In this document: piece by piece, positions 15,838 to 25,673 of the stretch
Layout: every line of letters begins with the position of its first letter
Position numbering within the stretch: the stretch's first letter is position 1
Assembly: GCF_035668035.1 (NCBI RefSeq)
Contig: NZ_JAYMYJ010000152.1
Span: 107,659 to 171,658 of the forward strand
Reading direction: 5' to 3'
DNA: 64,000 bases
Source of the DNA: Thiothrix phosphatis
GTDB taxonomy: Bacteria > Pseudomonadota > Gammaproteobacteria > Thiotrichales > Thiotrichaceae
Translations under genes and position numbers: made by a program
Notes under the pieces: model-generated
Seen by the model: the letters and a program-made list of their open reading frames with translations, nothing else
Told to the model about the DNA's origin: nothing
Databases searched by the model: none

Positions 15838-16918
15838 AGCGCGCCCGTTGCAGCACCCGCTTGAGCGCCGCTGTATCGAAATCAGCGGTGACGACGGCTT
15901 CGCCCAGCGATTTCATCAGCACTAACCGCAAAGTCCCATCCAACACTTTCTTGTCGACCGACATGTAGCGGGTGAAATCATCGCCCGACATCTGCGCCGG
16001 TGGGTCAACCGGCAGTCTGGCACGTTGCAAAATATGACGCACGTAAGCCAGCTCCTCGGCGGAAAGCCAGCCCATTTGTTGCGAGAGTTCCGCCGCCATC
16101 ACCATGCCGGTGGCGACCGCTTCGCCGTGTAGCCAGTTGCCATACCCCATCGCCGCTTCAATCGCATGGCCGAACGTATGCCCAAGGTTCAGCAAGGCGC
16201 GCTGGCCAGATTCGCGTTCATCCGCCGCCACGATTTCCGCCTTGTGTTCACAGGAACGGTAAATGGCGTAGGTCAATGCCTCCGGGTCACGCGCCAGCAG
16301 TTTGTCCATATTGGCGTCCAGCCATTGCAGGAAGACGGGGTCGCGGATTAGGCCGTATTTCACCACTTCGGCGATCCCGGCGCTAAGTTCACGGTCTGCC
16401 AGCGTATTGAGCGTGTCAGTGTCGATCAACACGCATTGGGGCTGGTGGAATGCGCCGATCATATTCTTGCCCAGCGGATGGTTGACGCCGGTCTTGCCGC
16501 CGACGGAAGAATCCACCATCGCCAGCAAAGTGGTTGGAATCTGGATGAAATTGACGCCACGCTGGTAACTGGCGGCGGCGTAACCGCACATGTCGCCCAC
16601 CACGCCACCGCCCAAGGCGACCAGGGTGGTTTTACGGTCAGCTTTTTGTTCCAGCAGGTGGGTGTAAATCCGGTTGAGGGTGTCGAGGTTTTTGTATTCC
16701 TCGCCATCCGGCAGGATGACGGCGGATTGTTTCAGGCCATCCAGCAGGGCTTCCACAGGCCGCAGATACAGTGGGGCCACCGTGGTGTTGGAGACAACCG
16801 CAACGCTTTTGCCCCGGATGCCAGGCCTGATCAGGTCGGCCTGTTGCAACAGGCCTTGGCCGATGTGGATCGGGTAACTCCGGTCGCCAAGGTCAAGATG
16901 GAGCGTTTGCATGGGCAT
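15836..16918 (-). CDS. aroB: 3-dehydroquinate synthase
   Basis: A 360-aa enzyme of the shikimate pathway converting DAHP to 3-dehydroquinate with NAD and a divalent metal. Recognisable elements are GGGVVGDMCGYAAASYQRG, the PTTLLAMVDSSVGGKTGVN block in the NAD site, and metal ligands in NLGHTFGHAIE and LHGEAVA. Length is typical. Its start overlaps the end of aroK by about 20-26 nt, a common arrangement in gammaproteobacteria after pilQ. A second ATG two codons downstream is an alternative start. Confidence 0.96.
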   Translation of the reverse strand: MPMQTLHLDLGDRSYPIHIGQGLLQQADLIRPGIRGKSVAVVSNTTVAPLYLRPVEALLDGLKQSAVILPDGEEYKNLDTLNRIYTHLLEQKADRKTTLVALGGGVVGDMCGYAAASYQRGVNFIQIPTTLLAMVDSSVGGKTGVNHPLGKNMIGAFHQPQCVLIDTDTLNTLADRELSAGIAEVVKYGLIRDPVFLQWLDANMDKLLARDPEALTYAIYRSCEHKAEIVAADERESGQRALLNLGHTFGHAIEAAMGYGNWLHGEAVATGMVMAAELSQQMGWLSAEELAYVRHILQRARLPVDPPAQMSGDDFTRYMSVDKKVLDGTLRLVLMKSLGEAVVTADFDTAALKRVLQRAR

Positions 16919-17441
16919 TTTCCTGTTCCTGTAATTGTTTCAGTTTGTTGTGGATGTCGCGCAGGATGACGTTCACTTTCTGTTTGCCGGTGGGCACGAC
17001 CAGATCGGCCACTTCCAAGTACAGCGGCTCACGGGCTTTCAGCAGGTCACGCAGTGTTTGCAGGGGATGGGCCGTTTGCATCAGGGGGCGGTTCTTATCA
17101 TGTTTGATGCGTTGGAAGAGCTGTTCCGCCGTCGCCCGCAGGTAGATGACGCAACCCCCGGCTTTGAGGTGGGCGCGGTTGGCGTCGCGTAAGACGCCGC
17201 CGCCGCCGGTAGCCAACAGGATGCCGCACATGGAGCACAATTCCGCGATGACTTGTTCTTCGCGGTCGCGGAAGCCTTGCTCGCCTTCAATCGCAAAAAT
17301 GGTGGGGATACTGACGCCTGTACGCTCTTCGATCACCTTGTCGGAATCGTAGAACGTCAGGCCCAGTTTGCGTGCGAGATGTCGTCCTATGGTGGATTTT
17401 CCCGCGCCCATCAGACCCACCAGAATGATGTTGTGTTGCAT
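16893..17441 (-). CDS. aroK: Shikimate kinase
   Basis: A 182-aa P-loop kinase that phosphorylates shikimate at O3. The Walker A motif GLMGAGKST is at about residues 9-17, the substrate-binding DSDKVIEERTG follows, and GGGGVLRD and the lid region KHDKNRPLM are present. It lies 42 nt after pilQ and overlaps aroB. Typical length. The plus strand across it has no plausible gene. Confidence 0.96.
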   Translation of the reverse strand: MQHNIILVGLMGAGKSTIGRHLARKLGLTFYDSDKVIEERTGVSIPTIFAIEGEQGFRDREEQVIAELCSMCGILLATGGGGVLRDANRAHLKAGGCVIYLRATAEQLFQRIKHDKNRPLMQTAHPLQTLRDLLKAREPLYLEVADLVVPTGKQKVNVILRDIHNKLKQLQEQENAHANAPS

Positions 17442-17483
17442 CCCGGATTTATGCCAGCACCGGGCGCGGGAATCAAGCGCTTA

Positions 17484-19970
17484 TCAGGATTTGCTGTCCA
17501 CAATCTTCGGCGTTACGAAGATCAGCAATTCACGCTTGGTGTTGCTTTTTGTATCGCTGCGGAACAGCCTGCCGAGCACTGGCACATCGCCCAGCACCGG
17601 CACCTTGCTGCCGTTTTTGTGGTTTTCTTCCTCATGCACACCACCGAGCACAACCGTCTGGCCATTTTGGACCAGCACTTTGGTCTGGATTTCGCGGGTG
17701 TTGATGCTGGGCACGCCGCTGAAAATGGTGCCGACAGTGTCCTGGTTGACTTTCAGGTCCATCGAGATATGTTCATCCGGCGTGATTTGCGGCGTGACCT
17801 CCAGGCTCAGGACGGCTTTCTTGAACGCAACGTTGGTGGCACCGCTGGAAGACGCTTGCAGATAGGGGATTTCCACACCCTGTTCAATCAGCGCCTTGGT
17901 CTGGTTGGAGGTGATCACGCGCGGAGTGGAGATGATCTCACCCTTGCTTTCCGTTTGCAGGGCAGACAATTCCAGGTCGACCAAGAAGTCCGGGCTGAGG
18001 ATTGAGAACCCATAGCTGCCGATGGAGCCAGTGACCGGCAGGTTGACGCTCAGGCGGTCGCTTAATCCCGGCAGTGTAATGGTTTTGTCGGTAGTGCCGC
18101 CGTTTTTGGCTGCGTCAACCAGGGCTGCATTAGCAGTGTTTAGGTAGGTTGTGGTGCTGTCGCCCAAATGGCCAGTGCCGATTCCGATGCTGTCACTGTT
18201 GGCCCACATGGGGGTGACGCCGAAACGTGCGCCCAGTTCCTTGCTGAAATCATCATTGGCGATGACGATACGGGATTCGATCAGCACTTGCTCGACCGGA
18301 ACGTCCAGCGCTTTGACCAAGTCACGGATAGCCCTGACCTGGCTGGCGGTGTCCTGCACCAGCAGGGTGTTGGTGCGTTCGTCCACGGAAACCTTGCCGC
18401 GCGGGGAGAGCAGGGATTGTTTGTCTTCACCCTTGGATTTTTCGATCAAGCCCGCCAAGTCGACAGCTTTGGCGAAATTGACCGGAATGTACTCCGTCAC
18501 CAGCGGCTCCAGCTCCTGTTTGGCCTTGATGGACTCCAGTTCCTGTTGTTCCTTGGCGGCAAGCTCGGTTGCTGGTGCCACCCAGATGACATTGCCGTTT
18601 TCACGCATGGCCAGGTTTTTGGATTGGAGCACAATATCCAGCGCCTGATCCCACGGGACATCTTTCAGGCGCACGGTGATGTTGCCTGTCACCGAATCGC
18701 TGACCACAATATTTTTGTTGGTGAAATCCGCCAGCAATTGCAGGACGGCGCGGACTTCAATGTCCTGGAAGTTGAGCGACAGCTTTTCGCCAGTAAAGGA
18801 CTTTTTCTTTTGCTCCACCGCCAGTTTCTCTTCCGGGGAAGTTTTGAGCTTGTCGATGTAGACCGTATATTCACTGCCATTGCGGTTGCTGCGGTAATCA
18901 AACCCTTCATGGGCGGTAATCTGCACCCGGGCACTGGTGTTGCGTTGTGACACGTTGATGTCGCTGACTGGGGTGCCGAAATCCGTGACATCCATGCGTT
19001 TCTGCAAATTGGCAGGCGCATCAACGTCGGCAACGGTGAGGGTGACCGTGTTGCCGCGTTTGTCATCCTTAACCTGGGTATTGGCTGAGGGCAAACTAAT
19101 AATTACCCGGCCTCCACCGTCCGGTTCACGGCGAAAATCTACGCCTTGCAAGGTTGGCGAGGCGCTGACTGGCGCTATGGCCGTTGGCTGGCTGACGGGG
19201 TCTGGACTGCTTATCACCATGGGAGGCGGCGCTGGATTGGTCATGGCCATTGTGTCAATGGCTGGAGGCAGCACCGCCACAGGTGGCTGAGTGACTGCGC
19301 TAGGCGGAGCATACCAAGAGTAGTCTGCTGGCAGGGCATTAGGCACTGGCAATTCTGGTAATGGCAGGGCAGGGCTGGCCGTGGCCTGTTTCTGTTCCCA
19401 TAGTGGCTGGTTTTGGGTGTTGGCTGCCGTTTTTTCAGCTTTTTGGGCTGGTGGTTTGCTTTCAGGCACAGACGCCGGTTGTTGGGTGGGTATGGTGAAA
19501 TAGGTTTTTTCAGTCGCTGGCAGGTTGGCTTCCATCGCTTTGCTGCTGCGTTGGACTTGCGGCGCACTCCCACTCCCGCCCCCATTGTCAAAGCGTATGA
19601 TGACTGAACTGCCGCGGGACTCCACCGTGTGTTCCACTGGATTGTTCAGGTGTATGACCACGCGTGCTTTGCCTTTGTTGTTGGCGGCGTCAACACTTTG
19701 GACTTGGCCTACATTGACGACTGTGCTGCGGCTGTTGGGCCCGATTTCCGTTGCGGGAAAGTCGAAGATGAGGCGGGATGGATTATTCAAAACAAAGCCC
19801 TTAGGCAGGTCGACTGGCGAGTTGAACTGCAATTGAACCTCGGTTTTGTTGTTGCCTACCGCTTGGGCAGTAATGTTTTGCAATTGTTTGTCTGCCGCGA
19901 GAACAAGGGCGCTCGCTGGAATGCAGGCCATCATGATTGCCAAAGCAACGCTTCGTCTTATTGTTTTCAT
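17484..19970 (-). CDS. pilQ: Type IV pilus secretin PilQ
   Basis: An 828-aa outer-membrane secretin through which the pilus exits. Order: signal peptide (1-26); N-terminal AMIN domains (about 30-125 and 270-365) that bind peptidoglycan, separated by a long Pro/Ala-rich linker; an STN/secretin N0 domain (about 395-465); an N1 domain; and the secretin beta-barrel (about 590-825) with VPVLGDVPVLGRLF near the end. ATG 19970 is chosen because it starts the signal peptide; the ORF extends 13 codons upstream. Last pil gene of the pilMNOPQ operon and followed by aroK. Confidence 0.95.
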   Translation of the reverse strand: MKTIRRSVALAIMMACIPASALVLAADKQLQNITAQAVGNNKTEVQLQFNSPVDLPKGFVLNNPSRLIFDFPATEIGPNSRSTVVNVGQVQSVDAANNKGKARVVIHLNNPVEHTVESRGSSVIIRFDNGGGSGSAPQVQRSSKAMEANLPATEKTYFTIPTQQPASVPESKPPAQKAEKTAANTQNQPLWEQKQATASPALPLPELPVPNALPADYSWYAPPSAVTQPPVAVLPPAIDTMAMTNPAPPPMVISSPDPVSQPTAIAPVSASPTLQGVDFRREPDGGGRVIISLPSANTQVKDDKRGNTVTLTVADVDAPANLQKRMDVTDFGTPVSDINVSQRNTSARVQITAHEGFDYRSNRNGSEYTVYIDKLKTSPEEKLAVEQKKKSFTGEKLSLNFQDIEVRAVLQLLADFTNKNIVVSDSVTGNITVRLKDVPWDQALDIVLQSKNLAMRENGNVIWVAPATELAAKEQQELESIKAKQELEPLVTEYIPVNFAKAVDLAGLIEKSKGEDKQSLLSPRGKVSVDERTNTLLVQDTASQVRAIRDLVKALDVPVEQVLIESRIVIANDDFSKELGARFGVTPMWANSDSIGIGTGHLGDSTTTYLNTANAALVDAAKNGGTTDKTITLPGLSDRLSVNLPVTGSIGSYGFSILSPDFLVDLELSALQTESKGEIISTPRVITSNQTKALIEQGVEIPYLQASSSGATNVAFKKAVLSLEVTPQITPDEHISMDLKVNQDTVGTIFSGVPSINTREIQTKVLVQNGQTVVLGGVHEEENHKNGSKVPVLGDVPVLGRLFRSDTKSNTKRELLIFVTPKIVDSKS

Positions 19971-20028
19971 TTGGTTGCCAATCCTTAACTGAATCGCGAC
20001 ACAAGTCATTATTGTTATTTATTGAATA

Positions 20029-20580
20029 CTAATTCTTGGTATCTTTGTTTTTCGGATCTGAGAGCGCGATGCTGTTGTCACGCTCCTTATAACCGCCAAG
20101 ACCATTTTCGACAATTTCTTTCAACGTAACCCGAGTTTCTTCTACGGTAATAATTTTGCCGTTGTTTTTCCCCAGGTAATTACCCGTTTTGGCTCGGTAC
20201 ACCGTTCCGTCAGGAATGCGGATAAGCGCCCATAACGCTCCATTTTGGTTGATGGTGCCAACCATACGCAAACCATCCAATGGAAAGCTTTCCAGAAATT
20301 CTGGCACCCGGTTGGGGTCTGGCTTTACGGAGCTTTCCGGGTCTGGCGCCTTTGCAGGAGCCAGGATTTTGGAGTCAAAAGGATCCAGTTCATGCCCTGG
20401 ATAAATAAAACGTACATAAGGCTTGATTTCCGGGATCGGCTCAATTGGTGCAGGCGGTTTTGCTTTTACCATTTGCACATATTGGTTCAGGTCGCTCACG
20501 TCCCTGCTACAGGCAGCCAGTGATGCTGCCAAGGCAATGCTCACGGATAACTTAATCCGTGTTGATAGGGTGCTTCTCAT
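20029..20580 (-). CDS. pilP: Type IV pilus assembly lipoprotein PilP
   Basis: A 183-aa protein with a lipoprotein signal peptide; the lipobox LAAC puts the modified Cys at residue 24. The C-terminal half (about 95-175) is the PilP beta-sandwich domain, with LDGLRMVGTI and GNYLGKNNGKI characteristic. PilP links the PilNO inner-membrane complex to the PilQ secretin. The start overlaps the pilO stop by 4 nt (ATGA). Confidence 0.95.
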   Translation of the reverse strand: MRSTLSTRIKLSVSIALAASLAACSRDVSDLNQYVQMVKAKPPAPIEPIPEIKPYVRFIYPGHELDPFDSKILAPAKAPDPESSVKPDPNRVPEFLESFPLDGLRMVGTINQNGALWALIRIPDGTVYRAKTGNYLGKNNGKIITVEETRVTLKEIVENGLGGYKERDNSIALSDPKNKDTKN

Positions 20581-21251
20581 CCTTTATTGCCCCCATTGTT
20601 GGTGGCGGCAGGTTTTGCGTGGCCGAGTTTGTTTGCCACTTTGTCATTGGGAGACGCTGGGGTATCGCCATTGTCGCCATCTTGCAGATAACGGAAGGTT
20701 TTTAGGATGGCCTCCATACGTAAGCGCTCGCCTTTTTCTTCCGGTTTTAGGTCGATATTGTTAATGGTGACAATTCGTGGCAGACCGGAAATGTCGCTAA
20801 CAAAGGTGGCCAGTTCCCTATAGGAGCCTTTGGCAATAATTTTGATGGGCTTTTCTGCGTAGAAATCCATGTGCACTTCGGCTTGTGGCTCAAACAACTC
20901 CAGCTCTAGCCCATTGGAGATCCCCTTTTCCGAAATGTCCAGGATCAGCCCGGGAATCTCGGTGTCGCTGGGCAACTGGCGTAACAACATGCCGAAAGAA
21001 CGTTGCATTTCTTCCAATTGGGCCGTGTATTGTGGCAATTGGCTGGCACGTTTTTGTTTGGTTTCAAAATCTGTGCGTAACTCTTGTTCCTTTTGCTCCA
21101 GGCCATTCAGCTCATCCATCTCTTTGGTGATGACCAACTGATAGCCAAGAAACAGGATCACGCCCATGATGAAGGCTATGGCAATGGATTTGATTGACCA
21201 GGAAACACTGCCAGGGTCGTCAACCAGGTTGTTGAGTTCCTGAAGATTCAT
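20577..21251 (-). CDS. pilO: Type IV pilus assembly protein PilO
   Basis: A 224-aa bitopic membrane protein: short cytoplasmic N-terminus, one transmembrane helix (about 22-44), a periplasmic coiled coil (45-95) and a ferredoxin-like core. The segment QLPSDTEIPGLILDISEKG is typical of PilO. It forms heterodimers with PilN and contacts PilP to align the pilus machine. The C-terminus carries a low-complexity tail rich in Asp, Asn and Gly after about residue 195. It sits between pilN (9-nt gap) and pilP (4-nt overlap). Confidence 0.95.
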   Translation of the reverse strand: MNLQELNNLVDDPGSVSWSIKSIAIAFIMGVILFLGYQLVITKEMDELNGLEQKEQELRTDFETKQKRASQLPQYTAQLEEMQRSFGMLLRQLPSDTEIPGLILDISEKGISNGLELELFEPQAEVHMDFYAEKPIKIIAKGSYRELATFVSDISGLPRIVTINNIDLKPEEKGERLRMEAILKTFRYLQDGDNGDTPASPNDKVANKLGHAKPAATNNGGNKG

Positions 21252-21260
21252 AACGGCCCC

Positions 21261-21884
21261 CTACTTTGTATTGGCGGGCTTGCCCGCTTTGTTGCTGGTG
21301 ACGTCTTTGGCTTCTTCTTCCTGGCCCTGACGCAATAGCTGCTTTACATCCAGTTTGAAGTCCCGCAGCAGGATGTCATCATCTTTCTGTTTGGCCTTGT
21401 CGTCGGTCGAAATAATATTCAGGTTGGATGAACTCAGCCAGGAGGAGGCATCGAGCCGGTTCATATAGCTGGAAACCCTGGCGTAGGATTCCGCCTTGCC
21501 CTCCAGTTGCACTGTGGTGCCATCCTGTTTCAGGTGCAGCAGGTACATGCCTTTGGGAAGGGCGTTCACCATTTCGTCGAAAAGGTGGACAATCGCTGGG
21601 CGGGTGCTTTGCAGGTCTTCAATGATTTGCATCCGATCCAGCAAGGCTTGGCGGGTCTTGTCCAGCTCGTCAATTTCCTTGATCTGCTTGTCCAGTTGGG
21701 TAATTTCATTGGTTAGCAACTGGTTGCGTTCATTTTGGTAATCCATGGAGTTTTGCATTAACAGGTGTGCGGCGAATACGCCCACAGCCGCCAATGCAGC
21801 GCTGATGCCCACCAATGTGAAGAATTGCTTTTTCTTTTCTTCACGCGCTTTCTCCCGCCAGGGAAGCAGGTTGAGGCCAGCCAT
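21261..21884 (-). CDS. pilN: Type IV pilus assembly protein PilN
   Basis: A 207-aa bitopic protein. The N-terminal cytoplasmic motif INLLPWR, here GLNLLPWREKAREEKKK, is the part that binds PilM. One transmembrane helix follows (about 22-44), then a periplasmic coiled coil and a fold like that of PilO. The ATG overlaps the pilM stop by one base. The C-terminus is a Lys/Asn/Thr-rich tail after about residue 180. Confidence 0.95.
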   Translation of the reverse strand: MAGLNLLPWREKAREEKKKQFFTLVGISAALAAVGVFAAHLLMQNSMDYQNERNQLLTNEITQLDKQIKEIDELDKTRQALLDRMQIIEDLQSTRPAIVHLFDEMVNALPKGMYLLHLKQDGTTVQLEGKAESYARVSSYMNRLDASSWLSSSNLNIISTDDKAKQKDDDILLRDFKLDVKQLLRQGQEEEAKDVTSNKAGKPANTK

Positions 21885-22936
21885 TACTCAAGCCCCCGCA
21901 AAGAGAGGCCAGCGGCAATGAGCAGGGCTTGCATGTCGTTGGTGAACCTGACCGGGCTTACCCGTGAGCCGAGGGCGACCCGCGTGAAGGGGTTGATGAC
22001 CCGGACGGGAATGCCGATGGCAGACTGGATTTGTTCATCAATGCCCGGAATGCGCGCGCAGCCACCACAGATCAGGATCTGCGCTACGCTGTCTTTCTGG
22101 CTGGAGGCGTAATAAAACTGCAAGAAACGGTGCAGTTGGCGCACCATGTTGTCCTTGAATGGCTCCAGCACTTCGGAGACATAGTTTTCCGGCAGGTTGC
22201 CTTCTTTTTTCGCCAACCCAGCCTCCTGCCAAGTCAGGCCATAACGGTGCATGATTTCTTCCGTCAGTTGGCGCCCGCCAAATGTTTGCTCACGGGAAAA
22301 GGTCAACCGACTTTGCTCAAATACGCTGATGCCTGTCATGGTGGCACCGAAATCGACGATAGCCAGTGAATCGTGTTGTTCCAACTCATTGGTCAGGTGC
22401 CGCAGGACTTTTTCAAGGGCGTGCGTTTCAGTGTCGACGATTTCAACACTTAGACCGGCCATCTCAGCTGCGGCGACCCGGACTTCCACGTTTTCCGAGC
22501 GGGTGGCGGCCAGCAGGACATCAACCGTTTCCGGCGAGTTGGCGGATGGCCCCAGAATCTCGAAGTCGTAATTGACTTCGTTCATCGGGTAAGGGATGTG
22601 CTGCTCGGCCTCCATCGACATCTGCGCTTCCAGTTCAGAGGGTGGGATGGTGGCCGGCATGGGAATGATTTTGCTGATCGCCATGGATGTCGGAATCGCC
22701 AAGGAGCAACGCTTAATACGGGAGCGGCTGTCGCGCAGGGCGCGGCGGATAGCCTCGCCAACGGGTTCCGGCTCAACAATGTCCTTTTCATTGGCGACGC
22801 CTTCCGGTAGGGGGGCAACTGCGTAACTTTCGATTCGGTAGTCGCGTCCTTTGCGGGTCATTTCAACCAGTTTGATGGCGGAAGAACTGATGTCCAGGCC
22901 AAGCAGGCTTTCTTTTCGTGGATAAAATGAAAACAC
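21884..22936 (-). CDS. pilM: Type IV pilus assembly ATPase-fold protein PilM
   Basis: A 350-aa cytoplasmic actin/FtsA-like protein that binds ATP and the PilN N-terminus. Visible motifs are LLGLDISSSAIKLVEM at the start (phosphate 1), LAIVDFGATMTGISVF (phosphate 2) and the adenosine motif ILICGGCARIPGI. It is the first gene of the pil operon and is divergent from mrcA across a 169-bp region that holds the promoters of both, an arrangement conserved in Pseudomonas and relatives. Confidence 0.96.
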   Translation of the reverse strand: MFSFYPRKESLLGLDISSSAIKLVEMTRKGRDYRIESYAVAPLPEGVANEKDIVEPEPVGEAIRRALRDSRSRIKRCSLAIPTSMAISKIIPMPATIPPSELEAQMSMEAEQHIPYPMNEVNYDFEILGPSANSPETVDVLLAATRSENVEVRVAAAEMAGLSVEIVDTETHALEKVLRHLTNELEQHDSLAIVDFGATMTGISVFEQSRLTFSREQTFGGRQLTEEIMHRYGLTWQEAGLAKKEGNLPENYVSEVLEPFKDNMVRQLHRFLQFYYASSQKDSVAQILICGGCARIPGIDEQIQSAIGIPVRVINPFTRVALGSRVSPVRFTNDMQALLIAAGLSLRGLE

Positions 22937-23105
22937 AGGTAGTCCCGAGGTTATTGTTATTATTAAGCGTTGTTAGTTGTGTCTTTTAATTATTTGCAGG
23001 TTCATGGTAGCGTCGAATGTCAAAATAGTCTACTCTGCCTGCCTTGGGTGGCGTGCTTTCAGATAAACGGGAGCCGTGCGTAAACGAATAAAAGTTAATG
23101 TAGCT

Positions 23106-25673
23106 ATGCGGTTCATCTTCAAATTTCTGCAGATTATATTAGGCGCATTCTTCGCACTCTTGACATTGGGGGCGGTTGGGTTGTTCCTGCTGTATTCACA
23201 TTACTCGCCCCAGTTGCCCAATGAAGCTGAATTGCACAGAATTGATGTCCAGGTGCCTTTACGCATTTATACCCGTGATGAAGAGCTGGTGGCCGAATAT
23301 GGTGAGCGGCGCAGCCGTCCGGTGAAACTAAGTGAAGTGCCCAAGAACCTGAAGCAGGCGTTTATTGACATCGAAGACGCCCGTTTCTATCAGCATCAGG
23401 GCGTGGACTTCAAAGGGGTGATGCGCGCCGTCCATAGTGTTTTGTCGACTGGTTCGGCAAGTCAGGGGGCCAGCACGATCACTATGCAGTTGGCGAGAAA
23501 CGCGTTCCTGGATTCTGGCAAGAATTTCGAGCGCAAGTTCAAGGAAACCTTGCTGGCGATCAAGCTTGAGCGCACCTTAAGCAAGGACGAAATCCTTGAG
23601 CTGTACCTGAACAAGATTTACCTTGGGAACCGCGCTTATGGCATTGCTTCTGCGGCGGAAACCTATTACGGAAAACCATTGGGTGAGCTGACGCTTGCGC
23701 AAAGCGCCATGATCGCGGGTTTGCCGAAAGCGCCTTCACGGTATAACCCGATTGTGAATCCGGAGCGGGCAATGATCCGCCGCGACTATATCCTGAAACG
23801 GATGCTGGAACTGGGTGACATCTCCCAACAGGATTACCAGATAGCTGTCAATGAACCCAACACTGCCCAACAGCACAAGACCGAGATTGAAACGGAAGCG
23901 CCCTATCTGGCGGAAATGGTGCGTTCAGCGATCGTCAAGCGATTTGGTGAGGCCAATGCTTATACTCAGGGCTATCATGTTTATACCACGCTGGATTCCA
24001 AACGGCAGGCGGAGGCAGCGGCGTCCTTGCGGAATGCGCTGCAATCCTATGACCGTCGCCATGGCTATCGCGGCCGGGAGGATACCGTCAACCTGAGCGA
24101 GTTGAAGACTGAAGACGACATGCGCGACAAACTTTTCACCTATCCGGTTTTCGGTGACCTTCAGCCAGCGCTGGTGTTGAAGGTGGACGCTAATTCAGCA
24201 GATTTGCTGGTCGGCGAGTCCCGTATCCAACTGGACATGGACGCGGTCAGGTGGGCGCGGGAGTTCAAGGGCGAAGACCGGCGTGGGGCGGCTCCCCGCC
24301 GGGTCAGTGATGTGCTCAAGGCCGGGGATATTGTGCGGGTGCGTCAGACTGACAAGGAAAAAAATACCTGGACTCTAGCCCAAATTCCGGAAGTTGGGGG
24401 TGCGTTGGTGTCTTTGGATCCTGCTGATGGCGCAGTGCGCGCTGTGATGGGGGGATTTGATTTTTACCAGTCCAAATTTAACCGGGCGACCCAAGCGTTG
24501 CGCCAACCAGGTTCCAGTTTCAAGCCGATTATCTATTCAGCAGCTCTGGCGAAAGGCTTTACTCCCGCCAGTGTGGTGAATGATGCGCCCATTACCATTC
24601 CTGGCAGCAACTGGAAACCAGAAAATTTTGGCGGCAGGTATATCGGCCCGACAACCTTACGGGAAGCGTTGGCCCGGTCGCGCAATCTGGTTTCCATCCG
24701 CCTCCTTCGCAGCATTGGCGTGAATTATGCGGTTGATTTCGCCACACGTTTTGGTTTCCGTAAAGAAAACCTCCCACCCAACCTGACGCTTGCTTTAGGT
24801 ACGGGCATGACTACGCCGATGGAAATGGCGACAGCGTATGCGGCTTTCGCCAATGGCGGATACAAAATTGAGCCATATTTCATTACCCGCATTGAGGATA
24901 GGAACCACAACAAATTGTTTGAGGAAATCTCGCCGAGGATTTGTCCAGGCGAGGTTGATGCCTGTGTCATCAAAAAGGCGGAGGACAAACGGGCAGGTGC
25001 CGAAGGTGTTGATGGCAAGGAATCCGCCAATAAGCAAGACAAGGCAAAGGATAAAAAAAGCGAGAAGCCAGAAGATAAGAAGTCAGATAAACCTATTTGG
25101 GAAACAGATGCTGTTGTCGGGCCGAAGGTTGGCGATAAAGATGTGTATCCCGCCGCCAAGCGAATTCTGGACAGCCGCACCCATTATGAGATTGTCAGCA
25201 TGCTGCAAGGCGTGACGCAATTTGGTACAGCCGCCCGTGCAGGCCGCAGCCTGAACCGCAAGGATATCGCTGGCAAGACGGGGACAACCAATGACCAGAA
25301 AGATGCCTGGTTTTGCGGTTTTACGCCGGATGTGGTGACGGTCGCCTGGGTGGGGTTTGATGACATGTCCAAATTGGGTGAAGGTGAAACGGCGACCAAT
25401 GTGGCCTTGCCGATGTGGATTGACTATATGCACCGGGTCTTGGAAGGGACGCCATCCAAGGAGTGGGATAAACCCGTCGACATTAAGGAGGCTGATTTGG
25501 GTAAACCGGCTGATAACAATACCTCGACAAGGGCGAGATCCCGTTCGCAACGCAACGGCAACGGTTTTCAGTACAAGAATGAGCGTGATTTGGCTCCGTC
25601 CAGGAATGTCCAGCAGGTTCAGGCTCCCCGCCGTCCGCCAGAACGGGTTGAAATCCCCGAGCAGCTTTTCTAA
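23106..25673 (+). CDS. mrcA: Penicillin-binding protein 1A (bifunctional peptidoglycan synthase)
   Basis: An 855-aa class A PBP that polymerises and cross-links peptidoglycan in the periplasm. It has an N-terminal membrane anchor (about 5-27), a GT51 transglycosylase domain (about 55-230) with EDARFYQHQGVD and QGASTITMQLARN, an OB-like insert (about 320-425), and a transpeptidase domain with catalytic Ser470 in GSSFKP and KTGTT near residue 722. A Lys/Asp/Glu-rich insert (about 620-660) interrupts the transpeptidase region. The ATG at 23106 aligns with the E. coli MrcA start; a GTG ten codons upstream with GGGAG before it is an alternative. The next gene overlaps its stop by one base. Confidence 0.94.
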   Translation: MRFIFKFLQIILGAFFALLTLGAVGLFLLYSHYSPQLPNEAELHRIDVQVPLRIYTRDEELVAEYGERRSRPVKLSEVPKNLKQAFIDIEDARFYQHQGVDFKGVMRAVHSVLSTGSASQGASTITMQLARNAFLDSGKNFERKFKETLLAIKLERTLSKDEILELYLNKIYLGNRAYGIASAAETYYGKPLGELTLAQSAMIAGLPKAPSRYNPIVNPERAMIRRDYILKRMLELGDISQQDYQIAVNEPNTAQQHKTEIETEAPYLAEMVRSAIVKRFGEANAYTQGYHVYTTLDSKRQAEAAASLRNALQSYDRRHGYRGREDTVNLSELKTEDDMRDKLFTYPVFGDLQPALVLKVDANSADLLVGESRIQLDMDAVRWAREFKGEDRRGAAPRRVSDVLKAGDIVRVRQTDKEKNTWTLAQIPEVGGALVSLDPADGAVRAVMGGFDFYQSKFNRATQALRQPGSSFKPIIYSAALAKGFTPASVVNDAPITIPGSNWKPENFGGRYIGPTTLREALARSRNLVSIRLLRSIGVNYAVDFATRFGFRKENLPPNLTLALGTGMTTPMEMATAYAAFANGGYKIEPYFITRIEDRNHNKLFEEISPRICPGEVDACVIKKAEDKRAGAEGVDGKESANKQDKAKDKKSEKPEDKKSDKPIWETDAVVGPKVGDKDVYPAAKRILDSRTHYEIVSMLQGVTQFGTAARAGRSLNRKDIAGKTGTTNDQKDAWFCGFTPDVVTVAWVGFDDMSKLGEGETATNVALPMWIDYMHRVLEGTPSKEWDKPVDIKEADLGKPADNNTSTRARSRSQRNGNGFQYKNERDLAPSRNVQQVQAPRRPPERVEIPEQLF

